Source: Holophagales bacterium
GTDB taxonomy: Bacteria; Acidobacteriota; Thermoanaerobaculia; Multivoradales; Multivoraceae
Assembly: GCA_009845425.1 (NCBI GenBank)
Contig: VXZQ01000014.1
Location: 1 to 64,000, forward strand
DNA: 64,000 nt
Direction: 5' to 3'
Below are positions 9,048-17,678 of the stretch, piece by piece. The notes below the pieces were generated by a model. It was not told where the DNA came from. It saw only the letters and a list, made by a program, of their open reading frames with translations, and did not search any database. Made by a program: the position numbers and the translations under genes. Numbering within the stretch: position 1 is the first letter of the stretch; every line of letters starts with the position of its first letter.

Positions 9048-10805
9048 ATGGCATCCACCCAACAGACTGAGGAGCGGCGGCACGTTCGGTTCGAACCCGA
9101 CGAGAAGCCTCCGAGAGCGCTCGGCCTTGGGCTCGGGGTGCAGCTCGCGATGCTGGCCGTCCCGAGCATCGTGCTCGGCCCGACGATCATGATCACCCTT
9201 GCGGGTGAAAGCGACGCCTACCTCTCCTGGGCGGTCGGGGCCGCGCTAGGCATCAGCGGGATCACCACGGTGGTCCAGGCCCTGGGCGTCGGGCGCATCG
9301 GCGCCCGCTATGTGCTGCTCATGGGCAGCAGCAGCGCGTTCATCGCCGTCTGCATCGCGGCTCTGGAGCAGGGCGGGCCCAGCCTGCTGGCGACGCTGGT
9401 CGTCATCTCCTCCCTGTTTCAGTTCGTCCTCGCCGCCAAGCTGTCCCTGCTGCGCAGGATCTTCACGCCGACGGTGGCGGGCACCGTGCTCATGTTGATT
9501 CCGGTGACGCTGGCGCCGGTCATCCTGCGCAAGCTGGCGGACGTGCCCGAAGGCGCGGCACCGGCTGCCGCGCCCGTGGTCGCTGGCGGCACGCTGCTCG
9601 TCATCACCCTGATGGCGCTCCGTTCGTCCGGCGCGTGGCGGCTGTGGGCGCCTGCCATCGGCATCGTGACCGGCTGCGCGATCGGGGGCCTGGCCTTCGG
9701 AATCTACGACGCGGCGAGTGTGCAAGAAGCGGCCTGGATCGGCTTGCCGCGGTTCGCCTATCCCGGGTTCGATTTCGGCTTCGGTCCCGAGTTCTGGGCC
9801 CTCCTGCCGGCGTTCGTGATGTTGACCCTGGTCGGTGCCATGGACACGCTCGGCGACAGCATCGCCATTCAGCGGGCGTCCTGGCGCAAGCCGCGGGCGA
9901 TCGACTTCCGCTCGATTCAGGGCGCGATGTCGGCCGATGGCGTCGGCAACCTGCTGTCGGGCCTGGCGGGCACGGTGCCGAACACGACGTACGCGACGGG
10001 CATCGCGATCGTCGAGCTCACGGGCGTAGCGGCGCGTTCCGTCGGCGTCTCCGTCGGGGTCATCTTCGTCGGGCTCGCCTTCGTCCCGAAGTTCATGGCG
10101 GCTCTCATCGCGATACCGGGCCCGGTGGTGGCCGCCTACTACCTGGTGCTCGTTGCGCTTCTCTTCATCTTCGGCGTCAAGATCCTGATGCACGAAGGCC
10201 TCGACTACCGGAGGGGTCTCGTGGTGGGCGTGGCGTTCTGGCTCGGGATCGCGTTTCAACTCGACTGGATCTTCCCCGAGTACTTTCAGGGGCCGTGGAG
10301 CGAGCTGCTCGGCAACGGCATGACCGTCGGCGGAGCGACCGTGATCGCTCTGACCCTGTTCGAGGAACTGACGGGGCCGCGGCGCCGACGCCTCAAGGTC
10401 CCGCTGAACGCCGACGCGTATCGGAAGGTCGACGCCTTTCTGGCCCGAGTCGGTGAGCGCGGTCGTTGGCCCGAGGACATGGTCGAGCGGGTTCGGGCGG
10501 TGGGGGAGGAGACCCTGCTGCTGCTCATCCGGCAGGACGACCAGCGAGCGGACGACGACGAGCGGGACCTGCTGCTGATCGGCCACGGGGACAGGGAAGA
10601 GGCGGTGCTGGAGTTCGTCGCCGCGACCGATGCGACGAACCTCGAGGACCAACTGGCGGTGCTCGGTGAGCCGGCGGCGGGCGGACCGGTCGAGGAGGAG
10701 GTCTCACTGCGACTGCTGCGCCACTACGCGTCGTCCGTGCGGCACCACCAGTACCACGACACCGACGTGGTCACGGTTCGGGTGACGGCGACGCAGGCGC
10801 GATGA
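9048..10805 (+). CDS. NCS2 (uracil/xanthine-type) permease with C-terminal soluble domain
   Basis: A 585-residue protein that starts 7 bp after the ABC exporter gene (ATG 9048); the open frame upstream of it is only a shadow. The first ~450 residues are membrane-embedded and contain the nucleobase-ascorbate transporter features LVGAMDTLGDSIAIQ and GLAGTVPNTTYATGIAIVELTG, close to the NCS2 consensus around TM8-TM10. NCS2 proteins take up purines or pyrimidines by proton or sodium symport. After the last helix there are about 130 extra soluble residues starting near NADAYRKVDAF, with a helical RVRAVGEETLLLLI segment and a C-terminal TDVVTVRVTA strand. The tail resembles GHKL-type accessory domains only loosely, and I do not assign it. 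Confidence 0.85.
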   Translation: MASTQQTEERRHVRFEPDEKPPRALGLGLGVQLAMLAVPSIVLGPTIMITLAGESDAYLSWAVGAALGISGITTVVQALGVGRIGARYVLLMGSSSAFIAVCIAALEQGGPSLLATLVVISSLFQFVLAAKLSLLRRIFTPTVAGTVLMLIPVTLAPVILRKLADVPEGAAPAAAPVVAGGTLLVITLMALRSSGAWRLWAPAIGIVTGCAIGGLAFGIYDAASVQEAAWIGLPRFAYPGFDFGFGPEFWALLPAFVMLTLVGAMDTLGDSIAIQRASWRKPRAIDFRSIQGAMSADGVGNLLSGLAGTVPNTTYATGIAIVELTGVAARSVGVSVGVIFVGLAFVPKFMAALIAIPGPVVAAYYLVLVALLFIFGVKILMHEGLDYRRGLVVGVAFWLGIAFQLDWIFPEYFQGPWSELLGNGMTVGGATVIALTLFEELTGPRRRRLKVPLNADAYRKVDAFLARVGERGRWPEDMVERVRAVGEETLLLLIRQDDQRADDDERDLLLIGHGDREEAVLEFVAATDATNLEDQLAVLGEPAAGGPVEEEVSLRLLRHYASSVRHHQYHDTDVVTVRVTATQAR

Positions 10806-10818
10806 GGTTCGGGCGGCG

Positions 10819-13473
10819 CTAACGCGGCCGCGACTGATGCTGCGGCGCCTCGATCTCGGTCTGCAGCCCCAGGTCGCCCTGGTCTTCCATCCAGGCCCGT
10901 AGCCGCGCGTGCATCGCGGCGAGCCCCTCCTGGTACGCCGGCTCATCCGCCAGGTTCTTCAACTCGTGCGGGTCCGCCTCCAGGTCGAAGAACTCGAACT
11001 CCGGCCGGTGCTGGTAGCGCTCGTAGAGCGCCTTCGCCGCCGGGTCCGTTTCGGCGGCGTCGCGCCACGAGAAGTAGAAGCCGTCGCGGTTCTCCTCGGT
11101 GACCAGGTTCGTGAAGCGGTTCTCGTGGGCGATGTTCCAGATCAGCTTGTAGCGCCCGTCGCGGATGGAGCGGATGGGGTAGGGCGCCAGGTTCGCGATG
11201 ATGCCGGTCGTCGTCTGAATGCCGTAGACGACGTCTCGGTGCTTCGGGCCGGGTTCCAGCAGCAGGTCGAGCATGCTTCGCCCTTCGATCTCGGGCGGCG
11301 CGGCGCCTCCGGCCGCCTCGATCCAGGTCGGCAGCAGGTCGTTGATCTGGAGCAGCGCGGCTGAGGTCTGGCCGGCCGGAATCCGGCGGGACCAGCGAGC
11401 CACGAGCGAGGTGCGGATACCGGCTTCGTACAGCGTCCACTTGGCCAGTGGACCGCTGATGCCCTGCTCGCTGTAGAACATGGTCAGCGTGTTCTCGTGC
11501 GCGGCGTGCTCCTCGAGCAGGTCGAGGACCTGCCCGAGCTGGCCGTCCATGAAGGTGATCTCGGCGTAGTAGCGGGTGAGCGCCTCGCGCGTCTCCGGCG
11601 TGTCGACGAAGTAGGGCGGCAGCTCGAGCGACGCCGCGTCGTAGCGGGACGCGTCGCCCTTGCTCCAGGGCTGGTGAGGTTCCGTCGAGGCGACGATCAG
11701 GGCGAAGGGCTGCTCTCCGTCGCGGCCGATGAACTCGCCGATGCGGCCGGGGTCGAGGTCGCGCCCCGCGACCTTCTCGAACGGGTAGACCGCTTCCGGC
11801 GCCACGTGCGACTTGCCGGCCAGACCGACCCGGTAGCCCAGGCCTGTCAGGTAGTGGACGACGCTCTTCGTTCCGGGCTTCGCCTTGGCGTGGTTCGGGT
11901 AGGCGCCGCTTCGCACCGGGTACTGGCCGGTGTAGAGCATGTGCCGGGTGGGTGAGCACATCGCGGTCGCCGTGTACATGTGGGTGAAGGTCGTTCCCTG
12001 CCCTGCCAGGCGATCGAGGTTCGGGGTGTGGACCCGCGGATTTCCCAAGGCGCCGGCGTCGCTGAACGTCATGTCGTCGGCGATGAACAGCAGGATGTTC
12101 GGCCGGTGGGCGGGCGGCGTCCAGCGGTTGACGGCGGTTGTCGGCGGGCGCCAGGCGCCGGCGGTGCGGATCGCTCCGGGCTTGGAGGCGAGCAGGGCGT
12201 CGATCGCCTCGACGCGGGCCGTTTCCTCCGGCGCGAGGTTCGCCGGATCGAGCGGCGACTGCTCGTTCGGGTCGGCCACGAGGTCGAACAGGCGGCGGTC
12301 GTCGTAGCGCTTGAAGCGTTCGTCGAAGGCGTAGCGCGCCGGAGGGCCCGCGTACCAGCGCGACTCGTAGTGAATGAACAGGGCGTCCCGTTCCAGCGTC
12401 GCGCCGCCCTTGAGCATCGGCAGCAGGCTCTCGCCGTCGACATCGAGGCTCGGCGGCAGGCCGGCGCCGGCCGCTTCGACCAGGGTCGGGAAGATGTCGC
12501 CGACATCGACCAGGGTCTCGCTAACCTGCCCGCCCGGGATCGTCCCCGGCCACCAGGCCAGGAACGGCACGTGGCTTCCGGTCTGGAGCGACCGCCCCTT
12601 GCCGCCCGGGATCTCCCGGCCGTCGCGGACCGACGTGATCCGCGTCGAGGTGCCGTTGTCGCCGATGAACAGGAGCAGCGTGTGGCGGTCCAGTTCGTGT
12701 TCGACGAGCTTCGCCCGCACCCGGCCCACCAGATGGTCCATATAGGCGACCATCGCCGCGAACCGCTCCTGGTTCGACTCCGCGTCCGGGTGATGCGGCG
12801 TCGTGACGAACGGATCGTGGGGCAGCGCCATCGGGTAGTAGATGAAGAGCGGCTCGCGGCTCGCCGGATCCGCCGCCGCGTGCTGGTCGATCGCCTCGAG
12901 GACGAAGTCGTTGGTCAGATCCGGGCCGAAGACGTCGTCGCCCCAGGTCTCCTTGCGGTCGTTCGTCACCAGGGTCGGCCCCCAGTAGCGCGAACCGCGC
13001 CCCTCCCGCCGGAGCTGCCACAGCCGGTGCTCGTCGAAGCCCGCCTGCTGCGGCGAGGCGCCCTCGTGGACCACGTAGAGGTTGTTCGTCAACTGCCACT
13101 TGCCCGAGATCACCGTCCGGTAACCGGCCTGCGCCAGCACGTGGGCGAACGTGACGTCGGCCGGGTCGAGGTACATGAACTCCCGGTAGTTCCGGTAGTT
13201 GTGCAGCCCCGTCATCAGTTTGACCCGGGTCGGCGTGCACAGCGGCTGCGAGTGCCCGTTCTCGAACCGCACGCCCTCTGCGGCGATCCGGTCGAGCTCC
13301 GGCGTTTCGTAAGACGTGCCGCCGTACGTGCCGAGCGTTTCGACGCCGAGATCGTCGGCGAGGATGACGATGATGTTGGGTTGGGAGGGTGGCTGGGCGA
13401 GGGCCGCGCCAGTTAGCGAGATCAGGGCCAGGCCGGCTAGCAGGACGAGTGCGAGACGGGTCTTGACGTGCAT
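10819..13473 (-). CDS. Tandem double sulfatase (two arylsulfatase-type domains in one chain)
   Basis: An exported protein of about 884 residues made of two complete sulfatase domains. I start at ATG 13473 (MHVKTRLAL, signal peptide to about residue 27); a TTG three codons upstream is in frame. Domain 1 opens with PNIIVILADDLG and carries the formylglycine motif CTPTR at about residue 79. Domain 2 opens near residue 457 with RPNILLFIADDM and carries CSPTR at about residue 506. Both CxPxR motifs are intact, so both domains could be activated by a formylglycine-generating enzyme. Each domain has its own metal-binding Asp pair and a DNG or EQG-type segment. Sulfatases of this type release sulfate from polysaccharides or aryl esters. 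The fusion is continuous, with no stop or frameshift. Confidence 0.9.
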   Translation of the reverse strand: MHVKTRLALVLLAGLALISLTGAALAQPPSQPNIIVILADDLGVETLGTYGGTSYETPELDRIAAEGVRFENGHSQPLCTPTRVKLMTGLHNYRNYREFMYLDPADVTFAHVLAQAGYRTVISGKWQLTNNLYVVHEGASPQQAGFDEHRLWQLRREGRGSRYWGPTLVTNDRKETWGDDVFGPDLTNDFVLEAIDQHAAADPASREPLFIYYPMALPHDPFVTTPHHPDAESNQERFAAMVAYMDHLVGRVRAKLVEHELDRHTLLLFIGDNGTSTRITSVRDGREIPGGKGRSLQTGSHVPFLAWWPGTIPGGQVSETLVDVGDIFPTLVEAAGAGLPPSLDVDGESLLPMLKGGATLERDALFIHYESRWYAGPPARYAFDERFKRYDDRRLFDLVADPNEQSPLDPANLAPEETARVEAIDALLASKPGAIRTAGAWRPPTTAVNRWTPPAHRPNILLFIADDMTFSDAGALGNPRVHTPNLDRLAGQGTTFTHMYTATAMCSPTRHMLYTGQYPVRSGAYPNHAKAKPGTKSVVHYLTGLGYRVGLAGKSHVAPEAVYPFEKVAGRDLDPGRIGEFIGRDGEQPFALIVASTEPHQPWSKGDASRYDAASLELPPYFVDTPETREALTRYYAEITFMDGQLGQVLDLLEEHAAHENTLTMFYSEQGISGPLAKWTLYEAGIRTSLVARWSRRIPAGQTSAALLQINDLLPTWIEAAGGAAPPEIEGRSMLDLLLEPGPKHRDVVYGIQTTTGIIANLAPYPIRSIRDGRYKLIWNIAHENRFTNLVTEENRDGFYFSWRDAAETDPAAKALYERYQHRPEFEFFDLEADPHELKNLADEPAYQEGLAAMHARLRAWMEDQGDLGLQTEIEAPQHQSRPR

Positions 13474-13511
13474 GAACGTCAAGTTAGCAGCCGCCCAGCG
13501 CTGGTCTGCGG

Positions 13512-14036
13512 CTATGGAGCCCGGTCAGGCGCCCGGCGCCCGCGCCGGACGGCCGCGGTAATCGCCAGCACCACGGCCAACGCGAGGCAGAGCAGGAGCG
13601 CGGACGCCTTCGAGCGCGTGAACAGCGACGCGATCGCCACCTGCCCCGCGGAAACGTCCGGGTAACGAGTCAGCATGACGATGATCTGGACGTTCTCGAG
13701 AAGATCGAGCGCTCCAGCCACCAGGGGCAGCCAGGCCAGCCTCCAGGCCCGTTCCGTTGGCCGGAAGCGGAAGATGATTCCGGCCAGGAAGCTGGCATAG
13801 ACGAGCGGCAGCAACGTGTCCAACGTTGCTGCGGACCATGCGTACACTCGCCGCCCCTGGTCGCCGTAGCTTTCCATCTCGGCGATGACCTCCGGGTGGG
13901 CGTAGCCCGCCTTTACATCGAGCATTTCGCCTCCGATGGGCAGCGCCGGGAACACCGCGAACAGGAGAACGAGGGTCGTTGCCAGCGTGAGGCCGAGAAC
14001 GAGAGTTCCGCTGACGAAGTCGAGATATGCCCTCAT
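13512..14036 (-). CDS. Small membrane protein, unknown function
   Basis: A 174-residue protein starting at MRAYLDFVSGTL (ATG 14036), preceded by a clear Shine-Dalgarno AAAGGAGA about 6 bases upstream; this decides the start over the longer frame to 14114. Hydrophobic spans lie at about residues 8-30, 67-88, 97-113 and 145-165, so four membrane helices. The loop after the first helix (GYAHPEVIAEMESYGDQGRRVYAWSA) is polar and probably extracytoplasmic. The C-terminus is very basic. The layout resembles small uncharacterised bacterial integral membrane proteins, but I do not recognise a named family. It begins 28 bp after the glycosyltransferase stop, so it is likely cotranscribed with it. Confidence 0.65.
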   Translation of the reverse strand: MRAYLDFVSGTLVLGLTLATTLVLLFAVFPALPIGGEMLDVKAGYAHPEVIAEMESYGDQGRRVYAWSAATLDTLLPLVYASFLAGIIFRFRPTERAWRLAWLPLVAGALDLLENVQIIVMLTRYPDVSAGQVAIASLFTRSKASALLLCLALAVVLAITAAVRRGRRAPDRAP

Positions 14037-14064
14037 GGTTGTCTCCTTTGTCGACTCCGAGATT

Positions 14065-16287
14065 TCAACCGTCCGACTCCGAGATTTCGGTCCGGCGCCT
14101 GAACAGCGCGGCACCGACTAGAAGCGCTGCAGCTGCAGCGTAGGGCAGCGCCAGCAGGCGGATCATCACCGGTACGTGGGCCATCGTGTGGGCGAAGAAG
14201 ACGGCGTACCAGGCCGGGACGGACCAGCCGGCGGCGAGGATGCCAGCCCAGCGCCAGGGGTCTTCAAGCGTCCACCAGTGGCGGAGGACGTAGAGGGTGG
14301 CGGCGATCAGAGTGACCGCCGTGAGGCCGATGAGGACGAGGGCCAGGGCCTGGGAGCCGAGTCCGACGGTGCCGAGGTTGTTTTCGAGCCGGTCGAGGAA
14401 CCGTTCCACAGTCGGCCGGCCCGCGTAGAAGGGGTCGATCTCCGGGTGGATCGAGCTCCGCGCGGCGCCGTATAGCCGGTGGGTGAGCTGGTCCCAGAAC
14501 TTGAACAGGACGGGTTCACGGAAGGTGAGTTCAGCAAGTATGACCCGCAGCAGGAAGACGGCGGAGAGGCAGCCGACATAGGCGGCGCCGCAGCGGATCA
14601 GCAGGCGCCGGCGCCAGGTCCGGAGATCGGCGAGATGCTCGTTCCGTTGGACGTCGTGGCCCGTGGCCGGTGGCGGAGCCGTGGCGAGTGCGAGCAGCAG
14701 GACGGCGAGCCCGATCAGGGCGCTGCCGAAGAGCAGTTCGTGGTAGGCGATCAGGGCGCCGAATGCGCCGAAGAGCAGGACCTGGCGCTCCGGTTTCCAG
14801 GACGCGATCCGCAGGACCGGCACCGCGAGGAGCAGAGCCAGGGTCAGGCCGTTCGATGCTCCAACGGTGAAACTCCCGGCCCGGTCGTGGAGATCGAGGA
14901 AGAGAAGCAGACAGACGAAGAGGACGGCGTAGGTGGCGGGCTGGAACAGCGTCTGGCGCTTCAGCAGCCGGCTCGTCGCTTCGTCTTCAGCGGTCGGCAG
15001 GCCGAGCACTCGCCGGAAGCCGGCGGGAAGCTCGCGGTCCCGGGGTTCGCGGTCCCAGGGATGGGGTGCGGTGACCACCGCTCCCGTCAGTACCAGGGCG
15101 CCGGCGAGACCCATGCCCAGCAGGACGAATGTCAGCGCCTCCAGAAGACTCCGCAGCCCATTGACGCCGAGCGGCGGCAGCAGCCACTGCAGCATGACCC
15201 GTTGGCCGGCCCAGTACTGGTGGTAGAAGACCGTCAGGTAGTCCGAGTCGTCGACGGCGCCCCGTTCGAGGCGCTGCCTGAGTGCGTCGCACGGTCGTTG
15301 GGGACGGGTGTAGCGGTAAACGCGGCGGGAAGAGACGGTGCGTTCGAAGGTCGAGCCGCCCCGGTCGAGCGCCATCAGGCTGAGCAGGCAGTCGTTGAAG
15401 CGCTCGGCTGAGTCCTCGAGAGTGCGCTCCGGGTGCGCGTAGGACGCGCGCAACGCTTCGGCGACGGGTTGCGGGTCGGAGCGAACGGCCAGCCAGTTGA
15501 GGGCCAGGAAGGCGGCGGTCGCGGCGAGGGTCACGACGCCGATGAGGGCGGCGCCGCGGAGGGCGCCGAGGCGCCGCTGGGTGTGCCAGGCGCCTCCCGG
15601 TGCGGGCGGTACGGCGGGCGGAGGCGAAAACAGGAGCGTCCGCAGGATGCGGAAGCCGTCGCGGAACGCCTTGAGCTTGCTCGCCGACCCCTCCGGCCTC
15701 GCGAAGTAGGGGCACTCGATTTCGTCCCAGGCGAGCTCCGATGAAGCGGCGAAGAGGGTTAGTTCGGTCTCGATCTCGAAACCGTCCGAGTGCGCCGGGA
15801 AGCGTTCTACGAATCGACGGGAGAAGGCCCGGTAGCCGGACAGGAGGTCGTGGACGCGTGGCCCGCAGCGCCAGCGGGCGAGGGCGCTGAAGAGCCGGTT
15901 GCCGAGGCGGCGCAGCGGCGTGTAGGCGCGCGCGTCGGCGCGTTTGCGGGCGGCGACGACCATGTCGAGGTCGTGCTCCTGGAGGGTCGAGACGAGGTGG
16001 CCGGCGCTCTCGGCGTCGTAGGTGCCGTCACCGTCGGCCATGACGTAGATGTCGGCATCCACCTCGCGGAACAGGCGACGGATGGCCCGGCCCTTGCCAC
16101 GCCGGGGCTCGGCGACGACAGTGGCGCCCGCCGCCCTGGCGGCTTCGGCGGTGTCGTCGTCGGAACCGTTGTCGCAGACGTGGACGCGAGCGTCAGGAAG
16201 AGCACGCTGGAACGCTGCCACGACAGCGGCGATCGTCGCCTCCTCGTTGAGGCAGGGGAGAAGGACGGCGATGCGAGCGCTGGTCAG
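14065..16287 (-). CDS. GT2-family glycosyltransferase with large C-terminal membrane domain (CTG start)
   Basis: A protein of about 740 residues. The N-terminal ~230 residues are a GT-A fold: ARIAVLLPCLNEEATI, VCDNGSDDDT, and DADIYVMADGDGTYD with a DxD-like metal site, as in dolichyl- or polyprenyl-phosphate sugar transferases. The rest has about ten hydrophobic spans with soluble loops. The first ATG/GTG/TTG in frame (GTG 16221) would delete the first strand and the LLPCLNEE motif, so the gene must start upstream. The only candidate before the in-frame stop at 16321-16323 is CTG at 16287, which overlaps the stop of the upstream propeller gene as CTGA. The enzyme probably loads or transfers a lipid-linked sugar at the membrane. 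Fold confidence is high, specificity unknown. Confidence 0.82.
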   Translation of the reverse strand: MTSARIAVLLPCLNEEATIAAVVAAFQRALPDARVHVCDNGSDDDTAEAARAAGATVVAEPRRGKGRAIRRLFREVDADIYVMADGDGTYDAESAGHLVSTLQEHDLDMVVAARKRADARAYTPLRRLGNRLFSALARWRCGPRVHDLLSGYRAFSRRFVERFPAHSDGFEIETELTLFAASSELAWDEIECPYFARPEGSASKLKAFRDGFRILRTLLFSPPPAVPPAPGGAWHTQRRLGALRGAALIGVVTLAATAAFLALNWLAVRSDPQPVAEALRASYAHPERTLEDSAERFNDCLLSLMALDRGGSTFERTVSSRRVYRYTRPQRPCDALRQRLERGAVDDSDYLTVFYHQYWAGQRVMLQWLLPPLGVNGLRSLLEALTFVLLGMGLAGALVLTGAVVTAPHPWDREPRDRELPAGFRRVLGLPTAEDEATSRLLKRQTLFQPATYAVLFVCLLLFLDLHDRAGSFTVGASNGLTLALLLAVPVLRIASWKPERQVLLFGAFGALIAYHELLFGSALIGLAVLLLALATAPPPATGHDVQRNEHLADLRTWRRRLLIRCGAAYVGCLSAVFLLRVILAELTFREPVLFKFWDQLTHRLYGAARSSIHPEIDPFYAGRPTVERFLDRLENNLGTVGLGSQALALVLIGLTAVTLIAATLYVLRHWWTLEDPWRWAGILAAGWSVPAWYAVFFAHTMAHVPVMIRLLALPYAAAAALLVGAALFRRRTEISESDG

Positions 16288-17663
16288 GGTGCGTTGCCGC
16301 CGCCGGTCGAGTCGGCCTCGCTACCGGCCGGACCGAGCGCGAACAGATGCTCGCTGCCCCGGATGTAGAGCCGGTCGCCGACGATCGCCGGCGTCGCCCA
16401 GACCGATTCGCCGAGCGAGAAGCTGCCGAGCACTTCGTGCTCCCGGCCGGCCCGGAAGAGGGCGGCGTCGCCGTCGGTGTTGACCATCAGGATGCGGCCT
16501 CCGCCGCCGACCATGGAGGCGGAGTACCGGCCGCGGATCGGCAGCCGGCCGCCTTCGTAGACGACTTCGCCGGTGCGCGCGTCGAGGCAGGTGATCACGC
16601 CGCCGTCGTTGGTCAGGTAGAGGAGGCCGTCGTAGAGCAGGTTCGAGGGCACGTAGCCGGTGCCCTTGCGGTAGGTCCAGGCCCGCGCCTCGTTGCTGCC
16701 GGTGAGATCGCCGCGACTGTCGAGCGGGATCGCGAACGTGATCTTGGCCGGGTACCCGGAGGTGAACACGGCCAGGTCGTCGACTGTCATCGGGATGTGG
16801 ATCGCGTTGTTCTGGAGCCCGGTGGCCCGCCAGAGTTCGCTGCCGTCCGCCGGGTCATAGGCGATGACGAGCTCGTAGCCGCTGGTCAGCAACTGCTTCT
16901 GCCCGTCGTGCTCGACGAGGACGGGCGTTGCCCAGCTCGCCTGTACCGGCCGGTCGTGCTTCCAGACCTCCTCGCCGGTGGCGGCATCGAGTGCGACGAT
17001 GAACGAGTCGTCGCCGCTGTCCTCGTCGGCCAGGATGATGAGCAGGCCGTCGTGCAGTACCGGCGAGGTGCCGACGCCGAGCCCGACCGTCTTGATGTCG
17101 CCGATGTCGCGCTCCCACACCGGCGTGCCGTCTACCGTGTACGCGTAGACGCCCTCCGAACCGAAGTAGGCGTAGACCCGTTCACCGTCGGTGACCGGCG
17201 TGGGCGAGGCGTAGGACGATGCGGAGTGGCGGTCGTCGTAGACGCGTCCGGCGTAGGCCGTGTGGGACCAGAGCAGGTCGCCCTGTTCGGCGTCCAGAGC
17301 GATCACCCTCATCGTGTGATGGCGGTTTCCGTCGGTGGCCTGTGGATGGCGAAATGGCTGACCGCCGAACGTGTGTTCGGGCGGACCGGCGCCGGGAATC
17401 ACGTCGCCCACGATCGCCGTGGTCAGGAACACCTTGCCGTCCGCAACCACGGGCGACGAGTGGCCGCGGCCCTCGATCTTCGCCTTCCAGAGCAGGTGGC
17501 GGTCCAGGTCGAGGTCGGTCGCCGGGCCGGGGCCGGAACGGGCGATGCCGCTGCCGTCGGCGCCGCGGAAGCCGGGCCAGTCGTTTGCGTCGCTGGATTC
17601 GGCCGCAAGAGCGGGCGCTGTCGCGAAGGTGGCGGCGAGGAGGAGGTGGAGGCTCTTCGACAT
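16284..17663 (-). CDS. Exported PQQ-like beta-propeller protein
   Basis: A 459-residue protein with a signal peptide (cleavage near residue 20, after PALA) and a series of blades carrying the AxDxxTGxxxW-type motif: ALDAEQGDLLW, ALDAATGEEVWK and CLDARTGEVVYE. This is the pyrrolo-quinoline-quinone/WD40-like propeller seen in BamB-like and quinoprotein-like secreted proteins. No haem motif or quinoprotein dehydrogenase signature is visible, so a catalytic role is not supported; a scaffold or binding role is more likely. It follows the tricorn gene by 15 bp on the same strand, and its stop overlaps the start of the glycosyltransferase. Confidence 0.85.
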   Translation of the reverse strand: MSKSLHLLLAATFATAPALAAESSDANDWPGFRGADGSGIARSGPGPATDLDLDRHLLWKAKIEGRGHSSPVVADGKVFLTTAIVGDVIPGAGPPEHTFGGQPFRHPQATDGNRHHTMRVIALDAEQGDLLWSHTAYAGRVYDDRHSASSYASPTPVTDGERVYAYFGSEGVYAYTVDGTPVWERDIGDIKTVGLGVGTSPVLHDGLLIILADEDSGDDSFIVALDAATGEEVWKHDRPVQASWATPVLVEHDGQKQLLTSGYELVIAYDPADGSELWRATGLQNNAIHIPMTVDDLAVFTSGYPAKITFAIPLDSRGDLTGSNEARAWTYRKGTGYVPSNLLYDGLLYLTNDGGVITCLDARTGEVVYEGGRLPIRGRYSASMVGGGGRILMVNTDGDAALFRAGREHEVLGSFSLGESVWATPAIVGDRLYIRGSEHLFALGPAGSEADSTGGGNAP

Positions 17664-17678
17664 GGGATTCTCCTGACG

